Below are positions 10,593 to 19,209 of a DNA stretch of 64,000 nucleotides, one piece after another. The notes beneath the pieces are model-generated. The model was not told where the DNA came from. It searched no databases and worked only from the letters and a program-made list of their open reading frames with translations. The position numbers were made by a program, and so were the translations under genes. This stretch comes from Xylophilus rhododendri (GTDB taxonomy: Bacteria; Pseudomonadota; Gammaproteobacteria; Burkholderiales; Burkholderiaceae_C). Position 1 is the stretch's first letter. Each line of letters opens with the position of its first letter. The stretch spans positions 5,270,001 to 5,334,000 of the forward strand of contig NZ_CP047650.1 in NCBI RefSeq assembly GCF_009906855.1. The letters are read 5' to 3'.

Positions 10593-12059
10593 ATGACCGA
10601 CATCACTTTTCTCTGGCACGACTACGAAACCTTCGGCACCAATCCGCGCCGCGACCGGCCCTCGCAATTCGCCGCCATTCGAACCGATGCCGAACTGCGT
10701 GAAATCGGCGAACCCTTGATGGTGTATTGCCGGCAGACCGACGATTACCTGCCCGATCCGCAAAGCTGCCTGATCACCGGCATCGTGCCGCAGACCTGCA
10801 TGGAGCGGGGCATTGCCGAAATCGAATTCGCAGGCCGGATCGAAGCCGCTTTCTCGGTGCCCGGCACCATCGGCGTGGGCTACAACACCATCCGCTTCGA
10901 CGACGAAGTCACGCGTTTTCTTTTCTGGCGCAACCTCATCGATCCCTACGCCCGCGAATGGCAGAACGGGTGTGGCCGCTGGGATCTGCTCGACGTGGTG
11001 CGTCTGGCCTACGCCCTGCGACCGGAGGGCATGGAATGGCCCTTGAAGCCTGACGGCAAACCCAGTTTTCGCCTGGAAGACCTCACCCGGGCCAACGGCC
11101 TGGTTCATGAGGCCGCGCACGATGCCTTGTCCGACGTCAGGGCGACGATCGCGCTGGCCCGGCTGCTGCGCGAAAAGAACCCGCGCCTCTTCGACTTCGC
11201 GCTTGGCTTGCGCGCCAAGGACCGGGTCGCCCAGGAACTCGGCCTGCCCACCACTGCGCAGACGGCTCGGCCTTTTCTGCACGTCTCGGGCATGTTTGCA
11301 GCTGAGCGCGGCTGCCTCGCGGTCATGTGGCCGCTGGCGATCCATCCGACGAACCGCAACGAAGTGCTTGCCTGGGATCTGTCGCAGGATCCAGCCATCC
11401 TGGCAACGCTGGGAATCGAGGAGATCCGCCAGCGCCTTTTCACCCGCGCGGCCGACCTGCCAGAAGGCATGAGCCGTCTGTCGCTCAAAAGCGTGCACCT
11501 GAACAAATCCCCGATGGTGGTCGGCAACCTGCGCACCCTGCGGCCCGAAATGGCACAGCGCTGGCAGCTGGACCTGGAGCAGGCGGCGCTGCATGCGCAG
11601 GCGGCTGCCGCCTTGCCCGACATGAGTGCGATCTGGCAGGAGGTGTTCAAGCGCCCGGCCAGCGAGCCGGCCGACGTGGAAGAAGACCTGTACGGTGGTT
11701 TTGTCGGCAACAACGACCGCCGCAAGCTCGGCCAGTTGCGTGGGATGTCGCCCGGCCAGCTGGCCTCCGCCCGCACGGGTTTCGAAGACGCCCGCCTGGA
11801 GGAAATCGTCTTCCGCTTCCGCGCACGCAATTACCCGGACTCCCTGACCGAGGAGGAGGGTGCACGCTGGCAGGAACACCGCGCCGCGCGGCTTTTCGAA
11901 GGCGTTGGCGGAGCGCGCACCGTCGATGACTACCTCGCCGCCCTGGATGTGCTGGGCGAGCAGGCCAGCGAAGCAGAAGACGGCCCCGACGAGCGCACCG
12001 AAACCATTCTCTCGGCGCTTTACGATTACGCCGAAGCCGTCGTGCCCGAGCGCGACTGA
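10593..12059 (+). CDS. sbcB: Exodeoxyribonuclease I
   Basis: SbcB degrades single-stranded DNA 3' to 5' and acts in mismatch repair and recombination clean-up. The 488-residue protein opens with FLWHDYETFGTNPRRDRPSQ, with the DEDDh exonuclease residues D10 and E12. It continues with GYNTIRFDDEVTR, SFRLEDLTRANG and the His/Asp pair H176 and D181 in HDALSDVRA. The C-terminal helical region has FRARNYPDSLTEEE, as in the family. I preferred the ATG at 10593 over an upstream TTG at 10563 because homology begins here. Its end is 24 bases from the next start, suggesting co-transcription with the MetZ-like gene. Confidence 0.95.
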   Translation: MTDITFLWHDYETFGTNPRRDRPSQFAAIRTDAELREIGEPLMVYCRQTDDYLPDPQSCLITGIVPQTCMERGIAEIEFAGRIEAAFSVPGTIGVGYNTIRFDDEVTRFLFWRNLIDPYAREWQNGCGRWDLLDVVRLAYALRPEGMEWPLKPDGKPSFRLEDLTRANGLVHEAAHDALSDVRATIALARLLREKNPRLFDFALGLRAKDRVAQELGLPTTAQTARPFLHVSGMFAAERGCLAVMWPLAIHPTNRNEVLAWDLSQDPAILATLGIEEIRQRLFTRAADLPEGMSRLSLKSVHLNKSPMVVGNLRTLRPEMAQRWQLDLEQAALHAQAAAALPDMSAIWQEVFKRPASEPADVEEDLYGGFVGNNDRRKLGQLRGMSPGQLASARTGFEDARLEEIVFRFRARNYPDSLTEEEGARWQEHRAARLFEGVGGARTVDDYLAALDVLGEQASEAEDGPDERTETILSALYDYAEAVVPERD

Positions 12060-12083
12060 ACCGTCCTGCAGCAAAGCAAAACC

Positions 12084-13325
12084 ATGACCAGTCACCGCGG
12101 GTTCACCACCGACGTCGTGCATTCCGACAAAGCCTTCGGCTCGGAAGACGGCAGCGTCCACAAGGCCATCCACACCTCGACCCAGTACGGGTTCGACAAG
12201 GTGGAGGACCTGATCGGCGTCTTCCAGGGCACGAAAAAAGGCGCCTACGTCTACTCGCGCCAGGGCACTCCCACCACGGCCGCCCTGGAAGCCAAGCTCA
12301 CGCAGATGGAAGCCGGTGTCGGCACCGTCTCGTTTGCCAGCGGCATGGCGGCAATCTGCGGCGTCTTTCTGACCTTGCTGCGCGCCGGCGACCACCTGGT
12401 GGCCAGCCGCGCCGTCTTCGGCAATACCAACAGCATCTTTGGCACCCTGGGCGATCTCGGCATCGGGGTCTCGCGGGTGGATGCGAGCGAAGTCGAGCAT
12501 GTGGCCGCGGCCATCACGCCCGCCACGCGGATGGTGTTCGTCGAGACGCTGTCCAATCCGGGCACGCAGATCGCCGACCTGGAAGGCATTGGGCGTCTGT
12601 GCCGCGAGCGCGGCCTGCTGTTCGTGGTCGACAACACCATCCTGTCGCCGTACTTGTTCCGGCCCGGATCCACCGGCGCCGGGCTGGTGGTGCATTCGCT
12701 CACCAAGTCGATCTGCGGCCACGGCAATGCGCTGGGCGGTGCGGTGGTCGATACCGGGCTGTTCGACTGGTCGGCCTATCCCAACATCAGCGAGGTCTAC
12801 CGCAAGGGCGACACGCGCCAATGGGGCTTGACGCAAATTCGCAAGAAGGGCCTGCGCGACATGGGCGGAACCCTGTCTGCCCAGCACGCACATGCGATTT
12901 CGGTGGGTGCCGAGACCTTGGCGCTGCGCATGCGCCAGACCAGCGCCGCGACGCTGGAAATCGCCCGCTATCTCGAAGCCCATCCGGCCATCGCCAAGGT
13001 CTACTACCCCGGCCTGTCGTCCCATCCGCAGCATGAGCGTGCGCAGAAGCATTTCCTGGCCGCGGGCTGGTTGCTGTCTTTCGAATTGAAGAATGCCGAC
13101 GCCTGCCTGGCGTTCATCGATCGTTTGCAGCTGGCGGTGAAGGCCACCGGGCTGGGCGATACACGTACGCTGGTCATCCCGGTCGCCCACACGATCTTTT
13201 GGGAGGCTGGCGCGGCAGTCCGTGCGCAAATGGGCATCAGCGACGGCATGGTCCGGCTCTCGGTGGGCCTGGAGGAAACCGCCGACCTGATCGCGGATCT
13301 GCGCCAGGCACTGGAGCGGGCTTGA
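12084..13325 (+). CDS. Cys/Met metabolism PLP-dependent enzyme (cystathionine gamma-synthase family, MetZ/MGL-like)
   Basis: This 413-residue fold-type I PLP enzyme has the YSRQGTPTTAALE motif at 57-69, where Y57 and R59 bind phosphate of the neighbouring subunit. SFASGMAA contacts the cofactor, and HSLTKSICGHGNALGG carries the PLP lysine K208. Family members include O-succinylhomoserine sulfhydrylase (MetZ), cystathionine gamma-synthase and methionine gamma-lyase. The sequence does not decide among these. The neighbours (sbcB, SWIB) give no pathway clue. It ends 14 bases before a very strong bidirectional terminator. Confidence 0.88.
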   Translation: MTSHRGFTTDVVHSDKAFGSEDGSVHKAIHTSTQYGFDKVEDLIGVFQGTKKGAYVYSRQGTPTTAALEAKLTQMEAGVGTVSFASGMAAICGVFLTLLRAGDHLVASRAVFGNTNSIFGTLGDLGIGVSRVDASEVEHVAAAITPATRMVFVETLSNPGTQIADLEGIGRLCRERGLLFVVDNTILSPYLFRPGSTGAGLVVHSLTKSICGHGNALGGAVVDTGLFDWSAYPNISEVYRKGDTRQWGLTQIRKKGLRDMGGTLSAQHAHAISVGAETLALRMRQTSAATLEIARYLEAHPAIAKVYYPGLSSHPQHERAQKHFLAAGWLLSFELKNADACLAFIDRLQLAVKATGLGDTRTLVIPVAHTIFWEAGAAVRAQMGISDGMVRLSVGLEETADLIADLRQALERA

Positions 13326-13339
13326 GCCCAGCAAGGGCG

Positions 13340-13371
13340 AAAAAAAGGTCTCCGGCAGGAGACCTTTTTTT
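13340..13371. terminator. Bidirectional intrinsic terminator
   Basis: A run of 7 A, GGTCTCC, loop GGCA, GGAGACC and 7 T form a perfect hairpin with a T-run in either direction. It separates the convergent MetZ-like gene (+) and the SWIB gene (-) and should serve both. Confidence 0.93.
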
Positions 13372-13396
13372 GCTGCGTGGGCAACGCAGAGGCGTC

Positions 13397-13750
13397 TTAG
13401 CTGACGTGCTTGCCGATCAGGGAAGCCAGTTCGAACATCGAGACCTGGTCCTTACCGAAGATGGCCTTGAGCTTGGCATCGGCGTTGATGTTGCGCTTGT
13501 TGGCCTTGTCCTGCAGGTCGTGCTTCTTGATGTAGGTCCACAGCTTGCTGACCACTTCGGTGCGCGGCAGCGGGGTGGCACCCACAACGGCGGCCAGTTC
13601 GGCGCTGGGCGTCAAGGCCTTCATGAAGGCGGCGTTGGGCGTGCGCTTGACGGCGGCCTTCTTGGCCGGGGCCTTCACGGCAGCTTTGGTTGCCGGAGCT
13701 GCGGCCTTTTTCGCCGGTGCTTTAGCCGGCGCTTTTTTTGCAGTTGCCAT
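13397..13750 (-). CDS. SWIB/MDM2 domain protein with histone H1-like tail
   Basis: This 117-residue protein has two parts. Residues 1-37 are an Ala/Lys/Pro-rich basic tail (repeated PAKKAA and APAK units) like a histone H1 C-terminus. Residues about 40-115 form a SWIB domain (TPNAAFMKALTPSAELAAVV, then LWTYIKKHDLQDKANKRNIN and MFELASLIGKHV). SWIB domains are best known from eukaryotic chromatin remodellers but are also found in Chlamydia and in Burkholderiales. It is probably a nucleoid-associated DNA-binding protein; the role is inferred. It is monocistronic and ends at the bidirectional terminator. Confidence 0.9.
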   Translation of the reverse strand: MATAKKAPAKAPAKKAAAPATKAAVKAPAKKAAVKRTPNAAFMKALTPSAELAAVVGATPLPRTEVVSKLWTYIKKHDLQDKANKRNINADAKLKAIFGKDQVSMFELASLIGKHVS

Positions 13751-13975
13751 GATTCTTCTTCCTAAGGGATTGGTGTGTCGTCACCGGTGGAAAACCTTCT
13801 TTCCACTGGCTGCGCGCATGCTACTGGAGAAAAAACGCGTTTCCAAGTGGATTACGTTTTTTTCAAACGAGGACGTGGCAATGTTGCACTCGTGTTTCAC
13901 CTCTGGTGGAGCCTACCGGACAGCACGGCAGCCCCGGTCGCCGCGGTCCCCCCAAACCTTCAGGAGCGAGCTTTC

Positions 13976-14389
13976 ATGACAACCCAGGACCAGGCATGCG
14001 CGGACACGGGTCGATACGTGTTTGTCTACGGCACCTTGCGCCGCGGCGAGGTCAATGACATCAACCTGCTTCGGCCTGCGCCGAAGTATCTGGGAGCCGC
14101 CAGCATTCCCGGCCGGCTCTATTCCATGGGCTGGTATCCCGGCTTGGTGATGGACGGCTGCATGGCGGTCGTCGGCGAGGTCTACAGCGTGAGTCATTCG
14201 GTCGAGCAACGTCTGGATGAAATTGAAGGGCTGCTACCCGAGCCGACCGGCGAATATGCCAAGCGCGAACTCGAAATCGAGGTGAATGGCAAGCTCATCC
14301 GCTGTTTTGTCTATGAGATTGCGCCTGCGCTGGTTGCACACCTTGAACCACTTGCCGATGGCGACTGGCTGGCGCGTCAACCGGACTGA
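13976..14389 (+). CDS. Gamma-glutamylcyclotransferase-like (AIG2/GGCT-fold) protein
   Basis: The 137-residue protein has the family signature YVFVYGTLRRGE at about 13-24, then GRLYSMGWYPGLVM and a conserved Glu region EQRLDEIEGLLPEP. These match small AIG2-like/YtfP proteins with the gamma-glutamylcyclotransferase fold, some of which release 5-oxoproline from gamma-glutamyl amines. The ATG at 13976 has AGGAG 9 bases upstream, which decides against the longer frame from 13775. Substrate unknown. Confidence 0.85.
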   Translation: MTTQDQACADTGRYVFVYGTLRRGEVNDINLLRPAPKYLGAASIPGRLYSMGWYPGLVMDGCMAVVGEVYSVSHSVEQRLDEIEGLLPEPTGEYAKRELEIEVNGKLIRCFVYEIAPALVAHLEPLADGDWLARQPD

Positions 14390-14405
14390 AATTTCGCTGG
14401 ATGGG

Positions 14406-14490
14406 GTGAATTTCACATGGCGACAAACATGGATGCTGCACTGCACCAATATTTTTCAATATGGAATATTGAATTTCTCATTGTGAAATT
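14406..14490. promoter_or_regulatory. Palindrome cluster upstream of aceA (candidate operators)
   Basis: Three inverted repeats lie in the AT-rich leader before isocitrate lyase. GTGAATTTCAC is at 14406-14416. TTCAATATGGAATATTGAA, perfect apart from its 3-base centre, is at 14455-14473. AATTTCTCATTGTGAAATT is at 14472-14490. The first and third share the core TGAAATT/AATTTCA. They sit 135-220 bases before the aceA start, in a region far more AT-rich than its surroundings, consistent with carbon-source control of the glyoxylate shunt. The regulator is unknown. Confidence 0.55.
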
Positions 14491-14624
14491 ATTTCATAAG
14501 TAATTGAGTTTAAAGGAAAAAAACTTAATCCTGTCTGGAGAATTTGCGCGCTTTCGAAGTGCCGCGGTACATAAAGTGGAACCCAGCGCGCCATGTCGGC
14601 GTTGCATATTTGAAGGAGTCCACC

Positions 14625-15944
14625 GTGCCCCATACCCTCAGCGAACAGCTCAGCCGTGAGCAACAAATCACCGCCCTGGAAAAGGATTGGGCGAGCAATC
14701 CGCGCTGGAAAGGCATCCGACGCGGATATTGCGCCGCGGACGTAGTGCGCCTGCGCGGCTCTTTTCCGATCGAATACACGCTTTCGCACCGTGGTGCCGA
14801 GAAACTGTGGAATCTGCTGCATACAGAGCCCTATCTCAATTGCCTCGGTGCACTGACCGGCGGTCAGGCCATGCAGCAGGTCAAGGCGGGCATCAAGGCG
14901 ATCTATCTGTCCGGTTGGCAGGTGGCCGCCGACAACAACAGCTACGCGGCGATGTATCCCGATCAGTCGCTGTATCCAGTCGATTCGGTTCCAACGGTGG
15001 TCGAGCGCATCAACAGCAGTTTCCGTCGCGCCGATGAAATCCAGTGGGCACGGGGAAGCAATCCGGGCGACGCCGGGCATGTCGACTACTTCGCACCCAT
15101 CGTGGCGGATGCCGAGGCGGGCTTCGGTGGTGTGCTCAATGCCTTCGAGCTGATGAAGGCGATGATCCGTGCCGGCGCGGCAGGTGTGCATTTCGAGGAC
15201 CAACTGGCTTCCGTGAAGAAGTGCGGCCACATGGGCGGCAAGGTGCTTGTGCCGACCCAGGATGCGGTCCAGAAACTGGTGGCCGCCCGCCTGGCTGCCG
15301 ACGTCTGCGGCACGCCGGCACTGGTCATCGCCCGGACCGATGCGGAAGCCGCAGACCTGCTGACCAGCGACCATGACGACAACGACAAGCCCTTCCTGAC
15401 CGGCGACCGCACCGCCGAGGGCTTCTACAAGACCCGCAAGGGCATCGATCAGGCGATCTCGCGCGCCATCGCCTATGCGCACTATGCCGACCTCGTCTGG
15501 TGCGAAACCGGCACGCCTGATCTGGCCTTTGCCAAGCGCTTCGCGGATGCGGTGCACAAGGTGCATCCCGGCAAGATGCTGGCCTACAACTGCTCGCCAT
15601 CGTTCAACTGGAAGAAAAACCTCGACGACGCGACCATCGCCAAGTTCCAGCGGGAGCTGGGCGCCATGGGCTACAAGTACCAGTTCATCACCCTGGCCGG
15701 CATCCATTCGATGTGGTTCAACATGTTCGATCTGGCGCAGGATTACGCCAGCCGCGGCATGTCGGCCTATGTCGACAAGGTGCAGCAACCGGAGTTCGCC
15801 GCACGCGAGCGCGGCTACAGCTTCGTCTCGCATCAGCAGGAGGTGGGCACCGGTTATTTCGACGAGGTCACCACGGCGATCCAGGGTGGGCGTTCGAGCG
15901 TCACGGCGCTGACCGGCTCCACCGAGGAAGAGCAATTCCACTGA
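14625..15944 (+). CDS. aceA: Isocitrate lyase
   Basis: Isocitrate lyase splits isocitrate into succinate and glyoxylate in the glyoxylate shunt. The 439-residue protein has the signature loop [10 protein letters not shown] with catalytic Cys 200. It also has [11 protein letters not shown], the metal/substrate region [11 protein letters not shown] and the C-terminal motif [10 protein letters not shown]. The real start is the GTG at 14625, preceded by AAGGAG at 14613-14618 with 6-base spacing. The upstream in-frame ATG at 14544 adds 27 residues with no homology. No malate synthase gene is in the window. Confidence 0.95.
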   Translation: MPHTLSEQLSREQQITALEKDWASNPRWKGIRRGYCAADVVRLRGSFPIEYTLSHRGAEKLWNLLHTEPYLNCLGALTGGQAMQQVKAGIKAIYLSGWQVAADNNSYAAMYPDQSLYPVDSVPTVVERINSSFRRADEIQWARGSNPGDAGHVDYFAPIVADAEAGFGGVLNAFELMKAMIRAGAAGVHFEDQLASVKKCGHMGGKVLVPTQDAVQKLVAARLAADVCGTPALVIARTDAEAADLLTSDHDDNDKPFLTGDRTAEGFYKTRKGIDQAISRAIAYAHYADLVWCETGTPDLAFAKRFADAVHKVHPGKMLAYNCSPSFNWKKNLDDATIAKFQRELGAMGYKYQFITLAGIHSMWFNMFDLAQDYASRGMSAYVDKVQQPEFAARERGYSFVSHQQEVGTGYFDEVTTAIQGGRSSVTALTGSTEEEQFH

Positions 15945-16023
15945 GGGCACTGGCTGGGACCGCGGTGTTAAACTCGCGCGCTCCAGACCATCCATCAGCA
16001 AGAGCGAGAAAGGCAAACTGGTT

Positions 16024-16065
16024 ATGACACCGCGAACTCCCTCGGAGACTTCCTCCGGCCGCTAG
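16024..16065 (+). CDS. Candidate thrS leader peptide, 13 codons, three Thr
   Basis: A small open frame reads MTPRTPSETSSGR and stops at TAG. GAAAGG lies about 10 bases before its ATG. Three of 13 codons are threonine (positions 2, 5 and 9: ACA, ACT, ACT). It lies directly before a terminator and the threonyl-tRNA synthetase gene, the layout of a classical amino-acid attenuator leader. It overlaps the 5' arm of the first leader hairpin. Inferred from sequence alone. Confidence 0.6.
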   Translation: MTPRTPSETSSGR

Positions 16066-16117
16066 GCCGATGGGTTCGCGTTTGCCTGCTCGAGGAGCCC
16101 TTGCGGCTCGCCTGATC

Positions 16118-16143
16118 AAAAGCGCGGATCTCCGCGCTTTTTT
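16118..16143 (+). terminator. Intrinsic terminator 42 bases before thrS
   Basis: AAAAGCGCGG, loop ATCT, CCGCGCTTTT and further T residues form a strong hairpin with a T-run. It can end aceA transcription and is also the terminator arm of the proposed thrS attenuator. Confidence 0.9.
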
Positions 16144-16185
16144 CGTTTCCATCCCCCGCTTTTTTCTCGCTCTGATTGGCACGCC

Positions 16186-18093
16186 ATGATCCAGATCACG
16201 CTCCCCGACAATTCGCAGCGCAGCTTCCCCGGCCCGGTCTCGGTGGCCGACGTTGCCCGCTCCATCGGCCCCGGCCTCGCCAAGATGACCGTCGCCGGCA
16301 AGATCGACGGCCGCCTGGTGGACGCCAGCGACCTCATCGAACACGACGCCCGCCTGCAGATCATCACGCCCAAGGATGCCGAAGGCGTCGAGATCATCCG
16401 CCACTCCACCGCCCACCTGGTCGGCCATGCCGTCAAGCAGCTCTATCCCACGGCACGCATGGTGATCGGCCCGGTGATCGACGAGGGCTTCTACTACGAC
16501 ATCGCCTACGAGCGCCCCTTCACGCCCGAGGACATGGCCGCGATCGAAGCCCGCATGAAACAGCTGATCGCGCAGGACTACGACGTCGTCAAGAAGATGA
16601 CGCCCCGCGCCGAGGTGATCGAGGTGTTCCAGTCGCGCGGCGAAGACTACAAGCTGCGCCTGGTCGAGGACATGCCCGACGAGCAGGCCATGGGCCTGTA
16701 CTACCACCAGGAATACGTCGACATGTGCCGCGGCCCGCACGTGCCGAACACGCGTTTCCTCAAGGTCTTCAAGCTGACCAAGCTGGCCGGCGCCTACTGG
16801 CGCGGCGATGCCAAGAACGAGCAGCTGCAGCGCATCTACGGCACGGCCTGGGCCGACAAGAAGGACCTGGAGGCCTACATCCTGCGCATCGAGGAGGCCG
16901 AGAAGCGCGACCACCGCCGCCTGGGCAAGGAGCTCGACCTGTTCCACATCGACGACGTGGCGCCGGGCGTGGTGTTCTGGCACCCCAAGGGCTGGGCGAT
17001 CTGGCAGGCGGTGGAGCAGTACATGCGCCAGGTCTACCGCGAAACGGGCTACTTGGAAGTCAAGGGGCCGCAGATCCTCGACCGCAGCCTGTGGGAGAAG
17101 ACGGGCCACTGGCAGAACTACCGCGAGAACATGTTCACGACGGAGTCGGAAAAGCGCGACTACGCACTCAAGCCGATGAACTGCCCGGGCCATGTGCTCA
17201 TCTTCAAGAGCGACCTGCGCAGCTACCGCGACCTGCCGCTGCGCTATGGCGAGTTCGGCCAGTGCCACCGCAACGAGCCCTCGGGCGCGCTGCACGGCAT
17301 CATGCGCGTGCGCGGCTTCACGCAGGACGACGGCCACGCCTTCGTCACCGAAGACCAGATTCTGGACGAATGCGTTGCCTTCACGGAAACGCTGCAGCGT
17401 GTCTACCAGGACTTCGGCTTCACGGACATCCTCTACAAGATTGCAACGAGGCCGGACAACCGTGTCGGCTCGGACGAACTCTGGGACAAGGCCGAGCATG
17501 CCTGCATCGAAGCGCTCAAGCGCTCCGGGGTGGAGTACCAAATTTCCCCGGGCGAGGGCGCCTTCTACGGCCCGAAGATCGAATACACGCTGCGTGATGC
17601 CATCGGCCGCCACTGGCAGTGCGGCACGATCCAGGTCGACTTCAACACGGCCGAGCGCCTGGGTGCCGAATACGTTACCGAAGCCAATGGCCGCGCACAT
17701 CCCGTGATGCTGCACCGGGCCATCGTCGGCAGCCTGGAGCGCTTCATCGGCATGCTGATCGAACACCATGCCGGGGCGCTTCCGTCCTGGCTGGCGCCGA
17801 TGCAGGTTTCCATCCTCACGATCACCGACAGCCAGGCCGAATACGCCCGCAGCGTTGCGAAAACACTGCGCGCGCAGGGGCTTAGGGTTCAGCTGGATCT
17901 GCGCAACGAGAAAATTAACTATAAAATACGGGAGCATTCAATGCAAAAGCTGCCTTACATCGCCGTGATCGGCGACAAGGAAATGGCAGCAGGAGCCGTG
18001 GCAGTGCGCGCCCGTGGTGGCGTCGACCTCGGTGCAATGTCGGTGGCGGCCTTCGCCGAAAAGGTGGCCTCGGACATCGCTCTCAAGATCTGA
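16186..18093 (+). CDS. thrS: Threonyl-tRNA synthetase
   Basis: ThrRS charges tRNA-Thr. The 635-residue protein has an N-terminal TGS domain (about 1-60, [16 protein letters not shown]), then an editing domain with [16 protein letters not shown]. The class II catalytic core contains [11 protein letters not shown], whose Cys is a zinc ligand, and the motif 2 region [15 protein letters not shown]. The C-terminal anticodon-binding domain starts near [15 protein letters not shown]. Length matches the family (642 in Escherichia coli). It leads the thrS-infC-rpmI-rplT-pheST block. Confidence 0.97.
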   Translation: MIQITLPDNSQRSFPGPVSVADVARSIGPGLAKMTVAGKIDGRLVDASDLIEHDARLQIITPKDAEGVEIIRHSTAHLVGHAVKQLYPTARMVIGPVIDEGFYYDIAYERPFTPEDMAAIEARMKQLIAQDYDVVKKMTPRAEVIEVFQSRGEDYKLRLVEDMPDEQAMGLYYHQEYVDMCRGPHVPNTRFLKVFKLTKLAGAYWRGDAKNEQLQRIYGTAWADKKDLEAYILRIEEAEKRDHRRLGKELDLFHIDDVAPGVVFWHPKGWAIWQAVEQYMRQVYRETGYLEVKGPQILDRSLWEKTGHWQNYRENMFTTESEKRDYALKPMNCPGHVLIFKSDLRSYRDLPLRYGEFGQCHRNEPSGALHGIMRVRGFTQDDGHAFVTEDQILDECVAFTETLQRVYQDFGFTDILYKIATRPDNRVGSDELWDKAEHACIEALKRSGVEYQISPGEGAFYGPKIEYTLRDAIGRHWQCGTIQVDFNTAERLGAEYVTEANGRAHPVMLHRAIVGSLERFIGMLIEHHAGALPSWLAPMQVSILTITDSQAEYARSVAKTLRAQGLRVQLDLRNEKINYKIREHSMQKLPYIAVIGDKEMAAGAVAVRARGGVDLGAMSVAAFAEKVASDIALKI

Positions 18094-18120
18094 TCGCCGG
18101 TTTCGTCGGGAAACCGGCGA
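18094..18120 (+). other. Perfect 11-bp RNA hairpin immediately after the thrS stop
   Basis: TCGCCGGTTTC and GAAACCGGCGA form an uninterrupted 11-bp stem around the loop GTCGG, beginning at the first base after the TGA. No T-run follows, so it is not a standard intrinsic terminator. It may stabilise the thrS message, mark an RNA processing point before infC, or act in a weaker terminator. Confidence 0.75.
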
Positions 18121-18188
18121 ACCTGCATTTCTTACGCGCTCCAAGAGATTTCGCTACGCTGTTGTAGTGTCTTTAAAAGGATTGAGCC

Positions 18189-18782
18189 ATCGCTACTGAA
18201 TTTCGTGACCGTCGCCAACGCGAGGAACGCAAGCATCGCCTGAACCGGGAAATCATGGCGCCCGAAGTGCGCCTGTCCGGGCCGGAGAACGAGCCCTTGG
18301 GCATCGTCAGCCTGGCCGAGGCTTTGCGAATGGCCGGCGAACTCGACGTCGACCTGGTTGAAATTGCTGCCACGGCGATCCCGCCGGTGTGTCGTCTGAT
18401 GGACTACGGCAAGTTCAAGTACCAGGAGCAGAAGCGCGCTGCCGAGGCGAAAGCCAAGCAGACGGTCATCGAGATCAAGGAAGTGAAGTTTCGCCCCGGC
18501 ACCGACGACGGCGACTACAACATCAAGCTGCGAAACATCCGCCGCTTCCTGGAAGAAGGCGACAAGTGCAAGATCACCCTGCGTTTCCGCGGCCGTGAAA
18601 TCACGCACCAGGAAATCGGCATGGCGCTGCTGCAACGCATCCGTACCGACTTGGCCGACACCATCCTGATCGAGCAGTTTCCAAAGCTCGAAGGCCGGCA
18701 GATGATCATGATGATCGCTCCCAGCCGCAAGAAGGCTGCAGCAGCGAAGACGGCTTCCGAAGCGTCTTCTGCCGCAGCCTGA
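18189..18782 (+). CDS. infC: Translation initiation factor IF-3, with AUC start codon
   Basis: IF-3 keeps ribosomal subunits apart and checks the initiation codon. The N-domain starts [18 protein letters not shown], and includes [18 protein letters not shown] and [16 protein letters not shown]. The C-domain has [17 protein letters not shown] and ends [14 protein letters not shown] with an Ala-rich tail. The reading frame extends 22 codons before its first ATG (18255), to an ATC at 18189 that has AAAAGG 8 bases upstream. A non-AUG start is known for infC (AUU in Escherichia coli) and lets IF-3 repress its own synthesis. The protein is then 197 residues. Confidence 0.92.
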   Translation: MATEFRDRRQREERKHRLNREIMAPEVRLSGPENEPLGIVSLAEALRMAGELDVDLVEIAATAIPPVCRLMDYGKFKYQEQKRAAEAKAKQTVIEIKEVKFRPGTDDGDYNIKLRNIRRFLEEGDKCKITLRFRGREITHQEIGMALLQRIRTDLADTILIEQFPKLEGRQMIMMIAPSRKKAAAAKTASEASSAAA

Positions 18783-18847
18783 GCCGGATCGGCGACAATC
18801 GCGGGTTGATGCAAAAAATTCGCCGGGCGGAAACGTTCGGCAATCGG

Positions 18848-18897
18848 CCGGGAACTGATCTTCTTCAGATTCCCGGACCGCGCGGCACCTTCGGGTG
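18848..18897 (+). promoter_or_regulatory. Structured leader before rpmI-rplT (candidate L20 autoregulatory element)
   Basis: Two hairpins lie in the 197-base infC-rpmI gap. CCGGGAACTGA and TCAGATTCCCGG pair with one bulge around a 6-base loop at 18848-18876. CACC-TTCG-GGTG, a UUCG tetraloop hairpin, is at 18886-18897. In many bacteria L20 represses infC-rpmI-rplT by binding such a leader. That this is the L20 site is inference. Confidence 0.5.
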
Positions 18898-18979
18898 ACG
18901 CAACACAAGTGGCTCGGGGCCAACAAGTCCACGAAAGCAGTTTTCGAGGCGCCTCACGAGCACGATCAAGGAGCATTTC

Positions 18980-19183
18980 ATGCCCAAAATGAAGACCAAA
19001 AGCAGCGCGAAGAAGCGCTTCCGAGTTCGTCCAGGCGGTACCGTCAAGCGCGGCCAGGCCTTCAAGCGTCACATCCTGACCAAGAAGACCACCAAGAACA
19101 AGCGCCAGCTTCGCGGCTCCGTCGCAGTGCACGAGACCAATATGGGCCACATGGCCCAGATGCTCCCGTTCGCCGGCCTGTAA
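18980..19183 (+). CDS. rpmI: 50S ribosomal protein L35
   Basis: The 67-residue basic protein begins [20 protein letters not shown] and contains [20 protein letters not shown], the L35 signature. It ends MLPFAGL. AAGGAG lies 7 bases before the ATG. It is followed 26 bases later by rplT, the usual pair in the large ribosomal subunit. Confidence 0.97.
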   Translation: MPKMKTKSSAKKRFRVRPGGTVKRGQAFKRHILTKKTTKNKRQLRGSVAVHETNMGHMAQMLPFAGL

Positions 19184-19209
19184 TCAACTGACGAACAAGG
19201 AGTAATTCA

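Larger units (their letters stand above)
16024..16143 (+). promoter_or_regulatory. Candidate transcription attenuator of thrS
   Basis: The leader can fold in two exclusive ways. In one, CGCGAAC (16031-16037, inside the leader peptide) pairs with GTTCGCG (16074-16080), leaving the terminator hairpin free to form. In the other, TCGCGTTT (16076-16083) pairs with AAGCGCGG (16120-16127), the 5' arm of the terminator, giving 8 contiguous pairs including two G-U. A ribosome stalled at the Thr codons would cover the first arm and favour the antiterminator. Smaller stems CGGAG/CTCCG and GGCC/GGCC lie inside the first hairpin. Confidence 0.6.

Noticed and set aside
10494..13334. 946-codon open frame antisense to sbcB and the MetZ-like gene
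   Set aside because: It crosses two well-supported genes and lacks any family motif.
14478..16016. 512-codon antisense frame over aceA
   Set aside because: aceA is unmistakable in the plus frame; the antisense frame shows no family motif.
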